Assembly (NCBI RefSeq): GCF_002775205.1
Contig: NC_036455.1
Span: 62,001-126,000, forward strand
DNA length: 64,000 nucleotides
Direction of reading: 5' to 3'
From: Xiphophorus maculatus
Taxonomy: Eukaryota; Chordata; Actinopteri; Cyprinodontiformes; Poeciliidae
Notes under the pieces: model-generated
The model's database searches: none
What the model was told of the DNA's origin: nothing
The model's input: the letters and a program-made list of their open reading frames with translations, nothing else
Translations under genes and position numbers: made by a program
In this document: positions 21,001 through 32,442 of the stretch, piece by piece
How the letters are laid out: the number at the start of each line of letters is the position of its first letter
Position numbering within the stretch: the stretch's first letter is position 1

Positions 21001-23093
21001 TGACCTGTGGAGAACGTTTTAGTCATAAACCGACTTTAACTCGGCACATGGTGATTCACACAGGTGAAAAGCCGTTTTTATGTGTGAATTGTGGAAAAAG
21101 CTTTTGTCAAAAAACGCATTTAACTCAGCACATGATGATTCACACAGGTGAAAAGCCGTTTTCATGTGTGACCTGTGGAAAAAGTTTTAGGCTTAAATCG
21201 GCTTTAACTCAGCACATGATGATTCACACAGGTGAAAAGCCGTTTTCATGTGTGACCTGTGGAGAATGTTTTAGTCATAAACCGACTTTAACTCGTCACA
21301 TGATTCTGCACACAGGTGAAAAGCCGTTTTCATGTGTGACCTGTGGAGAAAGTTTTAGTCATAAACCGACTTTAACTCGGCACATGATGATTCACACAGG
21401 TGAAAAGCCGTTTACATGTGTGAATTGTGGAAAAAGCTTTTGTCAAAAAACACATTTAACTCAGCACATGATGATTCACACTGGTGAAAAGCCGTTTTCA
21501 TGTGTGACCTGTGGAAAAAGTTTCAGTGAAAAACGGAATTTAAGTAACCACATGATGATTCACACTGGTGAAAAGCCGTTTTCATGTGTGACCTGTGGAA
21601 AAAGTTTCAGTGGAAAACAGAATTTAAGTAAGCACATGATGATTCACACTGGTGAAAAGCCGTTTTCATGTGTGACCTGTGGAAAAAGTTTTAGGTATAA
21701 ATCGGCTTTAACTCAGCACATGATGATTCACACAGGTGAAAAGCCGTTTTCATGTGTGACCTGTGGAAAAAGTTTTTGGCATAAATCGGCTTTAACTCAG
21801 CATATGATGATTCACACAGGTGAAAAGCCGTTTTCATGTGTGACCTGTGGAGAAAGTTTTAGGCATAAATCGGCTATAACTCAGCACATGATGATTCACA
21901 CAGGTGAAAAGCCGTTTTCATGTGTGACCTGTGGAAAAAGTTTTTGGCATAAATCGGCTTTAACTCAGCACATGATGATTCACACAGGTGAAAAGCCGTT
22001 TTCATGTGTGACCTGTGGAAAAAGTTTTAGTCATAAACCGACTTTAACTCGGCACATGATGATTCACACAGGTGAAAAGCCGTTTTCATGTGTGAACTGT
22101 GGGAAAAGTTTTAGGCATAAATCGGCTATAACTCAGCACATGATGATGCACACTGGTGAAAAGCCGATTTCATGTGTGACCTGTGGAAAAAGTTTTATTC
22201 GAAAACAGAATTTAAGTAAGCACATGATGATTCATACTGGTGAAAAGCCGTTTTCATGTGTGACCTGTGGAAAATGTTTTATTCGAAAACAGGATTTAAC
22301 TCAGCACATGATGATTCACACTGGTGAAAAGCCGTTTTCATGTGGAATTTGTGGAAAGAGTTTTTCTCAAAAACAAATTTTAATTCAGCACATGAGGATT
22401 CACACAGGTGAAAAGCCGTTTTCATGTGTGACTTGTGGGAAAAGTTTTAATCGAAAACGTAGTTTAACTGAGCACATGATGAATCACACTGGTGAAAAGC
22501 CATATTTATGTGTGACCTGTGGGAAAAGTTTTATTCAAAAGCTGCATTTAACTCGGCACATGATGATTCACACTGGTGAAAAGCCATTTTCATGTGTGAC
22601 CTGTGGAAAGAGTTTTCTTCAAAAACATCATTTAACTCGGCACATCATGATTCACACGGGTGAAAAGCCGTTTTCATGTGTGACCTGTGGAAAGAGTTTT
22701 TCTCAAAAAGAAGAATTGATTCGGCACATGATGATTCACACAGGTGAAAAGCCGTTTTCATGTGTGACTTGTGGAAAACGTTTTTGTCAAAAACAGCTAT
22801 TAACAGAGCACATGATGATTCACACCGGTGAAAAGCCATTTTCATGTGTGACCTGTGAGAAAACCTTTAGTCGAAAATTTAGTTTAACTCAGCACATGAG
22901 GATTCACACAGGTGAAAAGCCGTTTTCATGTGTGACCTGTGGACAAGGTTTTAGGCATAAACCGACTTTAACTCAGCACATGATGATTCACACTGGTGAA
23001 AAGCCGTTTTCATGTGTGACCTGTTTAAAAAGTTTTAGTCATAAACATAATTTAATTCAGCACATGACGCGTCACACAGTTGAAAAGCTGTAG
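18028..23093 (+). CDS. 37-finger C2H2 zinc-finger protein (copy A)
   Basis: Two coding exons, 18028-18211 and 19642-23093, give about 1211 residues. Exon 1 encodes the leader common in teleost poly-zinc-finger proteins (LNEFINEPLTAAEETFTEF, EEEMDDHRRLLD, IILHRI), which ends phase 1 at ATAG|GTAGGA. Exon 2 starts after TTCTGCAG with an acidic Glu/Gln-rich linker, then 37 tandem C2H2 fingers of 28 residues, mostly KPFSCVTCGKSF...H...HTGE. Two linkers are TGGKPF instead of TGEKPF. Several fingers are near-perfect duplicates: fingers 2-3 and 4-5 repeat as a 168-bp unit, 8 equals 10, and 22 equals 24. Expected role: nuclear sequence-specific DNA binding, probably repression; no target is known. The start at 18028 is chosen because the ATG at 18021 is out of frame and stops after seven codons. 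Exon 1 now lies 135 bp beyond the LTR retrotransposon. Confidence 0.92.
18212..19641 (+). other. Intron of copy A zinc-finger gene
   Basis: A GTAGGA...TTCTGCAG intron of about 1.43 kb. It is nearly identical to the copy B intron over 18212-18990 and again from about 19070 onward. The short stretch between (18990-19070) is replaced in copy B by about 670 bp of unrelated sequence. No ORF of note. Confidence 0.7.
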
Positions 23094-23980
23094 AATTATG
23101 TTCCATAAATGTCCTATGTTGTATTTGTTAAATGTGATCATTTTGATCTTCACATTTGGATACTTAGAGATGTTCAACCATGACACATTTTCCTTCATTG
23201 ATATTTTATTTGTCTGGTATATTCTGTATCAAAAAACAATAATGATAAACTGCATGTTATTGTATTAACATACTGTTTATGTCAAACTGTATGTTGTGTG
23301 TGTACAACGTGAAGAGCAGAGGGCTCAGCACACAGCCCTGAGGAGTGCCAGTACTGATGCTGATAGATGAAGAGGCTTGGGGGCCCACTGACTATTTCAT
23401 GCATTAACAGAGTTTGACCGGACATGGACTCCCTTCCAGAACATTCTCACATGATTGGACTTGAGGGATTGATTTGTATTATTCTGTACCATAGAGAGTG
23501 AGTGGGGTTTATTTTTGTAGTTTTTTAAATCAACAATAGAATGTATATAATGGTTGAGTGTTTTAAAAAAAAAAAATCTACAAAACAGTATTTGTGTTAA
23601 TTTTGTGTTTAATGTAAAATGAGATTGAATCTGATTTCATTTCTTTCAAATTATGTTAACCAGTTTTACTCTACCTAATTAAAATCTATTCAAATGAAAA
23701 AAAATCATTTGTACTTTAAAGAAATGCAAAATTCACCGCAAACTAATTTTCATGCATTGATTGCACAAAGTACATGTAATTATTTTTAATATTTTGCTTT
23801 TTTCTCTTGTTTTAGCTGTAATATTTTAATCTGTTCTGCTGCAGCATTTAGATTACTGTATTTTAATGTTGAAACTATTTTTATGTTTATATGTATTTTA
23901 GAAAGAAATAAACGTGTAACATTTCATTTAACATTAAAAGTTTTGTGTTTTCTTTTAGTGTATGTTGTGCCTGATCCTTG
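23094..23980 (+). other. 3' UTR and flank of copy A
   Basis: AT-rich. A likely poly(A) signal AATAAA is at 23907-23912. The stretch from about 23610 to 23870 is a diverged relative of 27400-27640 and 38100-38345, so it belongs to the duplicated unit. It contains the LINE scrap at 23286-23352. Confidence 0.55.
23286..23352 (-). mobile_element. Antisense scrap of a LINE reverse transcriptase
   Basis: Read on the - strand it encodes GTPQGCVLSPLLFTLYTHNI, the conserved RT motif of L2/Rex/CR1-type LINEs. Only about 67 bp can be recognised, in the 3' region of the copy A zinc-finger gene. Confidence 0.7.
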
Positions 23981-23984
23981 AACC

Positions 23985-24280
23985 CAGTAGATGGTGGTAC
24001 TACAGCTAAACTGGTTGTAGCCACTGTGGTTCCTGTAACTGATGGGTTGCCGGTTCAAACTTCCCACATCCATCTCAGTTGTTAAGTCCTTGAGCAAGGC
24101 ACCAAACCTGCCTTGCCTGCTGTTAGTCAGAAGTCCGATGGCGCCCATTGTGTAGCAGCTTCTGTCAGTCTGCCCTAGGGCAGCTGGGCTACAATGTAGC
24201 TTACCACCATCAACATGTAAAGCACTTTGGCATCCTCTGCACTAGATAAATCGCTATACATACATTTACCATTGACTATA
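23985..24280 (+). mobile_element. tRNA-derived SINE
   Basis: It has a B-box-like GGTTCAAAC at 24052-24060, preceded by a degenerate A-box region ('agctaaactggttgtagc'). Then comes the usual fish SINE body ('ccttgagcaaggcacc') and a LINE-like 3' end ('taaagcactttggcatcc', 'aatcgctatacatac'). Ends are approximate. Confidence 0.65.
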
Positions 24281-24627
24281 CACTTGCATTTTGTCTTTTT
24301 GTTGTGTTTTGTATTAAACTTGTCCTGTCTGACAGTGTGACACTCAGCATTGTCGAGTACCAAGGTTAAGCCCTAAAGACTTGCACAAGTGGACCATTAT
24401 GGCTTCCCCCTGATATAATTACATGAAACTTTATTAGAAACTGGTTTGGGTTTATTTTATTAAATTGTAATGAGACGGAGAAGAAAGCGGGAGAGAAAAG
24501 AAAGGTGAGAAAAAAGTTTTATAGGGGCCCCCTCCTCTCACCCAACTTGATATGAAGGTGATCACAGAGAGGAGGGAGCCAGAGACCAAACCTGACAGAC
24601 AGACCAGGCACACAGAGACAAGATCAC
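24281..24627. other. Region between SINE and hAT transposase
   Basis: About 350 bp. No BED zinc-finger exon and no inverted terminal repeat could be found here, although both would be expected near the 5' end of a complete hAT element. Nothing else recognised. Confidence 0.4.
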
Positions 24628-26675
24628 ATGTTCCCATTCTCATGTGTACACCCAGACATTCAAACCCATGTAGACAATGTCAAAATAAGGCCAGAAGGGG
24701 AACCACAACCTTCTGACAGCGCGAGTGCAACAACCACTGCAGCTCCTTCTTCAGGTGCAAGAACATCAACTGCTCCTTCGGCAACAATGTCTGCCCCCAT
24801 TCCTACATCCCAGCCTGGATCCCACCTTCCTGCATCCACAACCCAGAGCTCTATGAAGCAGTTCCTGCAGAAGTCTCTAACTCCAGCAAGACAGAGCGCA
24901 ATCGATGAGGAGCTTGCCAAGATGGTGGCACATGATTTCCAGCCCTTTTCCATTGTAGAGGATGTCGGATTTAGGAGTTACTGCCATGCCCTCAATCCCA
25001 TGTATGCCCTCCCCAGCCGAAAAACCCTGTCACAGAAAATAATCCCAGGCCTGTATGATGCAGCACGGGCCTCCCTGCAAGAAAGGGCGAAGAGAGCCTC
25101 AGCTGTATGCTTGACCACTGACTGCTGGACATCCCGCGCCACCACATCATTTATGTCTGTCACCTGCCATTTCATTGAAAACTACAGTATGGTGTCATCT
25201 CTGCTGGACTGTTTGGAGTTTAGTGACAGGCACACATCCGGAAACCTGGCAGAAGAGCTCCTCCGAGCGGCAAGAGAGTGGGGGGTGGAAAACAAAGTTG
25301 TGTGTTGTGTCACAGACAATGCAGCCAACATTACAAGAGCCATCCAGCTGTTAAAATGGACACACCATCCATGCCTGGCACACACCATTAATCTATTTGT
25401 GAGAAATGCTCTGAGGGCTATGAAGCCCACTGTGGACAAAGTGAAGGCAATAGTGGAATTTTTCCACCGAAGCACAGCAGCCACCCAAAAACTTAAATCC
25501 ACCCAGCGGCAGATGTCTATGGCAGAGCTTAAGCTCAAACAGGAGTGTGTCACCCGCTGGAATTGTACGTTCCATATGATCCAGCGAATGCTTGAATCAA
25601 AGGATGCGGTTATCGCAACATTGGCAGTGATCAATGCACCTGTGGCTCCTCTCAGCCAAGAGGAGTGGGAGGCTCTGCAAGAGGCCTGCAGTGTCCTGGA
25701 GCCCTTGGACCGAGTCACAGTGGAGGTCAGCGCAGAGAGGTAGTGTCATCTCATTGAACTTTACTATAATATTACTATGATACCTATTAAAATTTATTAT
25801 GATGTCATTATCATTATAATTTTTTTATTTGTTAAATTATTTATTTGACAAACAGGTTTAGAAGTGGCTGAAAATAATACTACTAAATAAATAAAATTAT
25901 TAGTATGTAAAGCAATTTAGAAATGAAACTTAAAATAATATAGCTAAATAGGCTATATAAATAAATATTATATAAAATATAATATGTTGATGCTTCTTTT
26001 TTCAGGTATGTTACCGCCTCCAAAATTCTGATACTGTGCAGGGGTCTTCAGAGAGTGACAGCAGAGCACCAGAGCAGAGTAACCACAGAGAGCGTGAAGG
26101 AGTTGGTGAATTCTCTCTGTTCAAGCATGGACACAAAATTCCACCGGATGGAGCACAACACAGTTCTGTCCGAAACCACCATCCTCGACCCCCGTTTCAA
26201 AAAGGTGGCCTTTAATGACAACCGAGCAGTCGACGGAGCCCTCCAAAGAATAACTACAGCAGCATCAAGGTATCGGCAGTCATCTCACCTGCAAGGGGGT
26301 CATGGAGGAGAGGAGGGAGCAGCAGCACGTGAGCTGGAGGAGCCCCAAGCATCGGCTGTTTGGAGGTTTTTTGAGGAGCGGGCAAGCGGAGACACTGCAA
26401 CCAGGAATCCTACAGCTGATGCTATTCTGGAAGTGAGGTCCTACCTTGAGGAGCCTCTTTTCCAGCGCGGTGCCGACCCACTGAGCTGGTGGGAGACAAA
26501 GGCACTGATCTATCCACTTCTCTCTCACGTGATGGCAGGTAGACTGTGCATAGTGGCAACATCCGTCCCCTCAGAGAGGATCTTCTCTAAAACTGGACAG
26601 ATCATAACTGAGAGAAGGAACAGGATCAGCCCTGCCAAGCTTAGACACCTGGTGTTTCTCAACGCCAATCTGTAA
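24628..26675 (+). CDS. hAT-family transposase (ZBED-like), two exons
   Basis: Exons 24628-25739 and 26006-26675 join at AGAG|GTAGTG and TTTTTTCAG|G, giving about 593 residues. After a Thr/Ser-rich N terminus comes QSSMKQFLQKSLTPARQSAI, then the split RNase H-fold core with TTDCWTSRATTSF (first Asp), CVTDNAANI (second Asp) and CLAHTINLFV. The C-terminal hATC dimerisation domain carries TSVPSERIFSKTGQIITERR. No BED finger is seen at the N terminus, so the start is uncertain; a further 5' exon may be missing or lost. It could be a mobile transposase or a host-recruited ZBED-type gene. The frame is intact over all conserved motifs. It sits between zinc-finger copies A and B. Confidence 0.85.
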
Positions 26676-27139
26676 GTCTTTGAATGATTTAACACAGTGA
26701 GTTCTTCATCTCTAGTGGTTCAAAACTTGTGTTGTTCACATGTTTTTTATCCTTCATAGATTTATACTTTAATTTAATAGCAATGTATTTGATATTTGTA
26801 TTGTGGCACCTTTTCTGTTATGAAGCTGCTTTGATACTTTTTCGTACTGTGGTGGGTGTTTGTATTTATATTTAACTGTTTAATTTATTTTAAGTTATTT
26901 TTGTGGAAGTGGTGCTATTTTGTGATAATTTAATTGGTTATCATAAAAGGGTTATTTATAAAGCATTGTTATGCAGCATTTTTACTCATCATAAGAGCTT
27001 AACAATGTCAATAATGAAACAAAATATTATAAAATTTGGTTTAAGCTATTAATTAATTAATAATGTCAAAAATATATATGGAGAGCCGAAAGAACCGACT
27101 CGCCACAGTAAGAAGAGCCATTAGAGCCGCATCTCGAAA
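26676..27139 (+). other. 3' region of the hAT element
   Basis: AT-rich DNA after the transposase stop codon, running into the subterminal sequence 'gagccgaaagaaccgactcg'. No gene. Confidence 0.45.
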
Positions 27140-27162
27140 AGGAGACGAAAATCCCATCACTG
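27140..27162 (+). repeat. Right terminus of the hAT element
   Basis: The sequence ends 'aggagacgaaaatcccatcactg', which read inward is CAGTGATGGGATTTTCGTC, a typical hAT end. The next eight bases are GTATTGAC. Duplicon C has GTATTGACGTCATATTTCC at 37881 on without the transposon, which fixes this border. No matching left end was found. Confidence 0.65.
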
Positions 27163-29177
27163 GTATTGACGTCATATTTCCATATGCAATGCGTGACCAG
27201 GGTCAAATTATAAATTTAAAACTGATGTTCGATACGATAAGGTTTAATATGACGTCATTAAAACATATAGCCGATGCCATAATGCTCCATTATTTATTTG
27301 GGTGGGGCTTTTTAATCCATCAAACGCGATAAAAATTTGACATAAACTTACATCCTTATTTTTTCTAGATACAAAAAAATCTCCAAGTTTCTCTTTCAAA
27401 CAAAATGACATTGTAACTGATTCTGTTATTTGTTTCAAATTATATTAACCGGTTTAACTCTACCTATGTAAAAGCTTAATGAAAACATGAAAAAAATACT
27501 TTTAATATTCATTATAAACTAATATTCATACATTGATTGATCTTGATTTTAGAAAGTATGGTTGATTATTATTGTCTTCAGTAATTTAGTGTTTCTTTTG
27601 TCTTAGTTGTATTTTTCTCTTTTCTGCTGCAGCTGTTGATAGGTTTATTTTAGTTCCTAACATGCAAAGAATCAACCAGAGACACAAATTTTCTACAGAA
27701 TAGGAAAACTGAAAACCGCTGTCAAACACTGTCTGGGATCAACTCTCCCAGCTCTTTGTCTGCACTTCTCTTTTATTAGAAAAAACAAGGAAGGAGGTTG
27801 GGCTTTTTCACATAGTCACACAAAGAATTTGACCAATGACCTTTTTCTACAGGGTGTTCTGGAACCTTCTGTGGACATGCCCTTAAAAGGGCATGAGGCT
27901 GACCACAACTAATCAGTTACACATGGAGCTGATAACACAGGAATGTGCAAACGTCTCTTGCCTCCAGGCAAACATCCCAAAAATTGTTAATAGTGTATCA
28001 CAGAATAAAAGGAATCATACCATACCATACCAACTTTATTTATAAAGCACTTTAAAACAACCACAGCTGATACAAAGTGCTGTACATCAAAACACAACAT
28101 AACAATAAAAAACATAAAATAAAAACTTACAGTTTAAAAACAAAAAACATACAATTTAAAACTAGATCCCGCTAGAGTTGAAAGCCAAATAAAATAGATG
28201 GGTTTTAAGACAAGCTTTAAAAGTGTCAAGTCAACAACACACAAAATAATAATATGAAAACATAACCTTTCAAATAAACTCACAAGTAAATGAACTTAGA
28301 TAATTTTTCTAACAGCTGTCTTCTATTATTACTGTCTACACATAGTTATATTATTAGTGTCTTAGAAAGTAAGTAGAATATTTGCCTTTCCTGTGAAAAT
28401 GTCCTGTTAGTGCTGAATGTTACTGCTGAAAATTGTAGAAACATTTGAGTTCAACTGCAGAACACTTGCTGAAATGAAATGAGTAGAAGCAGCAGGAAAA
28501 AGTTAAACAGTGCAAACCTGTCAGCTAAACTGAATAACTTAAAATCAGTACCAACAACCCTGCTTAAAACTTTAAATATGACATAGTAATGCTTGCAAAG
28601 GTAAAATTTAAGGTCATATATTGAATAATTTCAGTATTAAAGAGAGTAATAGCATTTAACCCATCTAGTGCAGTAGAAAGAAACTACAGTATTATAAAAT
28701 ACCGGTAGAAAATTCAAATAGATAAAACCGTTAAAAGTCATTTACACTCGACCACCAGCACCGCACAATTCAGTGAACAAGCCGGTGCTGATCGGCTCTC
28801 AATAAGCCACAGGATGGGCGGAACCAGCGGTAACTCCGAACAAGGCAGCAGCGATCATTGTGGATATACGGAAACTATAGGAAAGGTTCTGATCTGGTGG
28901 AGTGAAGAAACTGTGAAACATGTTGCGGGATGTAGGAGATACGAATCAGAAGACAATATTAACTTTGGATTTGTGGAAAACTGGAATACTAATATTGTAT
29001 TTGTTTTATTTAGATAAAGTGGAAGAAAAGATTTTACGTCTTTCAAAGAGAACTGGCACTGTATGAGAAATCTTTAGATGTGATGATCGTAAGATCCACA
29101 AGGTGGCGGTAATGCAAAGACATGAATGAACGACAGTCATAAAATCCCAAAGAAGAAGAAGACAAAGAAAATGGCGC
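27163..29177 (+). repeat. Zinc-finger duplicon B, upstream part
   Basis: It matches 37881-39233 in order and orientation, at high identity by eye, including 'gacgtcatatttccatatgc', the block 28750-29030 and the gene leader. A segment at about 27640-28315 is present here and absent from duplicon C. The shared block has an AG border at TTATTTAG (29013) and may hold the promoter or a leader exon. Confidence 0.85.
28014..28260 (-). mobile_element. Antisense LINE 3'-end fragment
   Basis: 'catacc' repeats followed by 'aactttatttataaagcac' and 'gatacaaagtgctgtacatc' are the complement of an L2/Rex-type LINE 3' end with its tail. It lies inside the segment unique to duplicon B. Confidence 0.55.
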
Positions 29178-32100
29178 ATGGTCTGTTTGGTTGAATGTTC
29201 GACTGTTTCTCTAAACGAGTTTATCAACGAGCCGTTAACTGCTGCTGAAGAAACATTCACAGAGTTTAAAGAAATCATCGTCAAGTCGGAGGAAGAGATG
29301 GATGATCATCGCAGACTGCTGGATTTCTCCCGGAGGCCCCAGATAATCTTACACCGAATAGGTAGGAACCACCAGCGTTTGGATGCAGGTTAAGGTCTAA
29401 ATGTCTGCACCTTTCTGTATGAGGATCATTTTAGTAAATGTTCTTTTCCCGTATAAATGTTTTGTTAACCGGTAAATGAACGCAGGAATCACAATTACGC
29501 TGTGAAAATGGCTTATTGATGTAGAAATAAAATGACCTTTTATGGCTTTTCCTCCTTTAACTAATCAAACTTACTTTTGAAAACAGGAGAAATGTGAACA
29601 ATGCAGCGCAAGGTTAGTAAAGCAAACAGCATGAAACAATAATAGTGTGTTAGTAGCTGTAAAATGTAATAATTTGTAATAAATAAATTGTAGTGGCGAT
29701 TGTTTGTCAAACCAAACATCCTATAAAAGTTCAGTCAACAAGCCACTGCTGCACTGAGGTGATGCTTCGTACGAAGGTAAAAGAAGTTCAATGTCCAAAC
29801 AACTTGAAAATTGCTTTTATAGTTTATTTTTTCCATTTTGACAAGCAAATAACAAAGATCAAACTTTACATTAGTGATGTGTTGAGTAATGAAGCGGGTA
29901 AGACAGAGAACTCACCTAAACCTGAGCAGTTAAAGTTTTTATTTTTTAGTAATAAATCGTTGTCCCTGGTGACATAGCGAGTAACAAGCCAATCACAACC
30001 CTCTTTTCTATTTGTTTCTAGTTTTCTTTTGGATCCAGCCATTGTTTCATACAACCAGATTAATCAGAATTTATGTATCAGAATCACAAACATCTTTTAC
30101 TTGTTTATTCATTGTAAAGCTTCATGTTGTTTTCACGTTGTCTATTTGGGGCCTGCCCATAGCAATGCATAGGGATGCAATCTCTATGCATTGCATGGCA
30201 GGCACCTATTGTTCTACACCTCAAAATAACTGCTGCTTAGACTCAAAATAGACAGAATTTTGTCTGCCTCTCTGAGCTGCTCTTTAGAACCACAGTGATG
30301 GCAGAATGTCAGAACTACAGACATGGTGAAACAACTGCTATAAACTCATTGCATCTCTGAATAGTGATGCCCCACATGCTACTGACAGCATTCACATTGA
30401 ATACACATTGAATTAGTACGGCCATTTAATATGAAGCTTACTGAAGATTTCAAAATAAAAGCCTTAATATTCTTCTAAGGTTAGTGCACTACCATCGGCA
30501 GTGAAATAATGTTAGCCTGCATTATCTTTGCTAATATCTTTGCTGCATTAGTCTTTTAGCTTAAATAAGCTATTAGCTAATTTTCTTACTTATTAGCCAT
30601 GTTTAGTATACCGAATGGAGTAAGTAAAGTACAGACAACATGCTAGTGATGCCCCACATGCTACTGACAGCATTCATGCTAACATTAGCATTTTGGCTAA
30701 TTTCAGCTGATACACTTACTTTATTATACTGAATGGTGCAAGTACATGTTGGTAAACATTCTGGTCATTCTCCTCATATGATTGCAGCTTTCTTTAGCAT
30801 TGATACTAATTTTTAGATGGATGGAGTTCCTCAGGGCTTCATGAAGCTGCATCTCACCATCACTACTTTTCATTGTTTCCTCTCCTGGTCTGGTCAAAAC
30901 CCACAGGCCCAACCCAGTACATGCTGGTCCTATACCAGTCCCTATACTTACAGAAAATGGACCCACAGTTCTTAATGTCTAACTTACAAAAGTAAATAAT
31001 AAACACAAAGCAACAAAAACTAAACAATTATTAACCTACAAATAAACTCTGTAAATAAACCCCAAAAATATAAAGTGAACTAAAATCAAATTTTAATACA
31101 AATAAAAGTAATGATAGTTCCAAATTAAGTAATATCTTGAAATAATAAAATTTACTCATAAATATTAACAACATTGGCAACTATTATTAATTTTATAATG
31201 AATAAAAAATATTTAATATCTGTTCATTTGAGAATTCTCCAATTGTCAGCTGGATTTGTCGCCTGATCTGTCTCTCTGTCTACGCTCTTAAATTTTTCGG
31301 TGTGGGTTTTTTCATTTTTTTCATTTCTGTCGTAAACGATGAACGATTTCTCCCATTTACTTCAATAAAATAACAATTGCTTGTTTCCTCTGTTTTCTTG
31401 TCCAGATTACCTGCAGTGTAACGTTTATAACCAGGAGAGGAGATCCACTCTGGACCAGGAGGAGTTAGAACCTGTGCAGGTGAAACAAGAACAGGAAGAG
31501 CCAGAAGATCATCAGATAAAAGAAGAGCAGGAGGATCTAAAACACCAGCAGATAAAAGTGGAAGAGAAAGAAGTTTACTGCAGTCAGGGTGAAGAACAGA
31601 TTGAATTAAAACAGGAGACTGATACCTGCATGATGGTTCCTATTGATGAGCAAACAGACCACACTGAATCAGAACCAAACAGGAACCAAGACATCTTCCA
31701 GGAAGCTGCTGAAGCTGAGAACCAAAATCAGGAAAGAAGAAAACCTTTCTCAAGTGTCATCTGTGAAAAGCGTTTGACTTTCAAATCTGTTTTTGATGCT
31801 GATATGAGAACTCATACGGGTGAAAAGCACTTTACATGTGTGAACTGTGGGATAAGTTTTTGTCAAAAATCTAATTTAGCTCGGCACATGATGATTCACA
31901 CTGGTGAAAAGCCATTTTCATGTGTGACCTGTGGGAAAAGTTTTATTCAAAAACAGAATTTAACTCGGCACATGATGATTCACACTGGTGAAAAGCCGTT
32001 TTCATGTGTCACTTGTGGAAAAAGTTTTAGTGGAAAACAGAATTTATCTCAGCACATGATGATTCACACTGGTGAAAAGCCATTTTCATGTGTGACCTGT

Positions 32101-32421
32101 GGGAAAAGTTTTATTCGAAAACAGATTTTAACTCAACACATGATGATTCATGCTGGTGAAAAGCCATTTTCATGTGTGACTTGTGGAAAAAGTTTTAGTG
32201 GAAAACGGAATTTATCTCAGCACATGAGGGTTCACACTGGTGAAAAGCCATTTTCATGTCTGAATTGTGGAAAACGTTTTAGTCAAAAACACGATTTAAC
32301 TCAGCACATGATGACTCACACTGGTGAAAAGCCGTTGTCATGTGTGACCTGTGGAAAAAGTTTTTGTCTAAAACACAATTTAACTTGTCACATGATGACT
32401 CACAGAGGCAACAAGCCGTAG
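29178..32421 (+). CDS. C2H2 zinc-finger protein with 7 intact fingers (copy B)
   Basis: Exons 29178-29361 and 31406-32421 give about 399 residues. Exon 1 encodes the same leader as copy A (LNEFINEPLTAAEETF ... RRLLD ... LHRI). Exon 2 begins after TTGTCCAG with the same acidic linker. The first finger is broken: its first Cys is Ser (SSVIC) and its first His is Asp (DADMRTH), whereas copy A has both ligands. Seven intact fingers follow, and the frame ends in HRGNKP. A poly(A) signal AATAAA lies at 32537-32542. Expected role: DNA-binding nuclear protein of the same family as copy A but with a far shorter array. The upstream mini-ORF at 29171 is conserved. Both splice junctions are phase 1. Confidence 0.9.
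30147..30817. mobile_element. Insertion in the copy B intron, class unknown
   Basis: About 670 bp absent from the copy A intron. It starts with a near-palindrome at 30151-30203 and contains a 33-bp direct repeat (30362-30394 and 30644-30676, 'gatgccccacatgctactga'). There is no ORF of note. It is probably a non-autonomous element, though a loss from copy A is also possible. Confidence 0.5.
30151..30203. repeat. Near-perfect inverted repeat
   Basis: Left arm GCCTGCCCATAGCAATGCAT (30151 on) pairs with right arm ending in GCATTGCATGGCAGGC (30188-30203), with two small indels and an 11-nt loop. It marks the left border of the intron insertion. Confidence 0.75.
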
Positions 32422-32442
32422 CAGTGTTTTACATGTGTGTCC

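Noticed and set aside
22645-22845. - strand frame with repeating MKTAFHxCESSC-like units
   Set aside because: Antisense shadow of the 84-bp zinc-finger repeat.
20000-23093. Regular 84-bp repeat that could be taken for a satellite or CRISPR-like array
   Set aside because: It is the coding repeat of C2H2 fingers (28 codons each) in one open frame.
24660-25718. - strand frames up to 178 codons
   Set aside because: Antisense to the hAT transposase, whose domain motifs are on the + strand.
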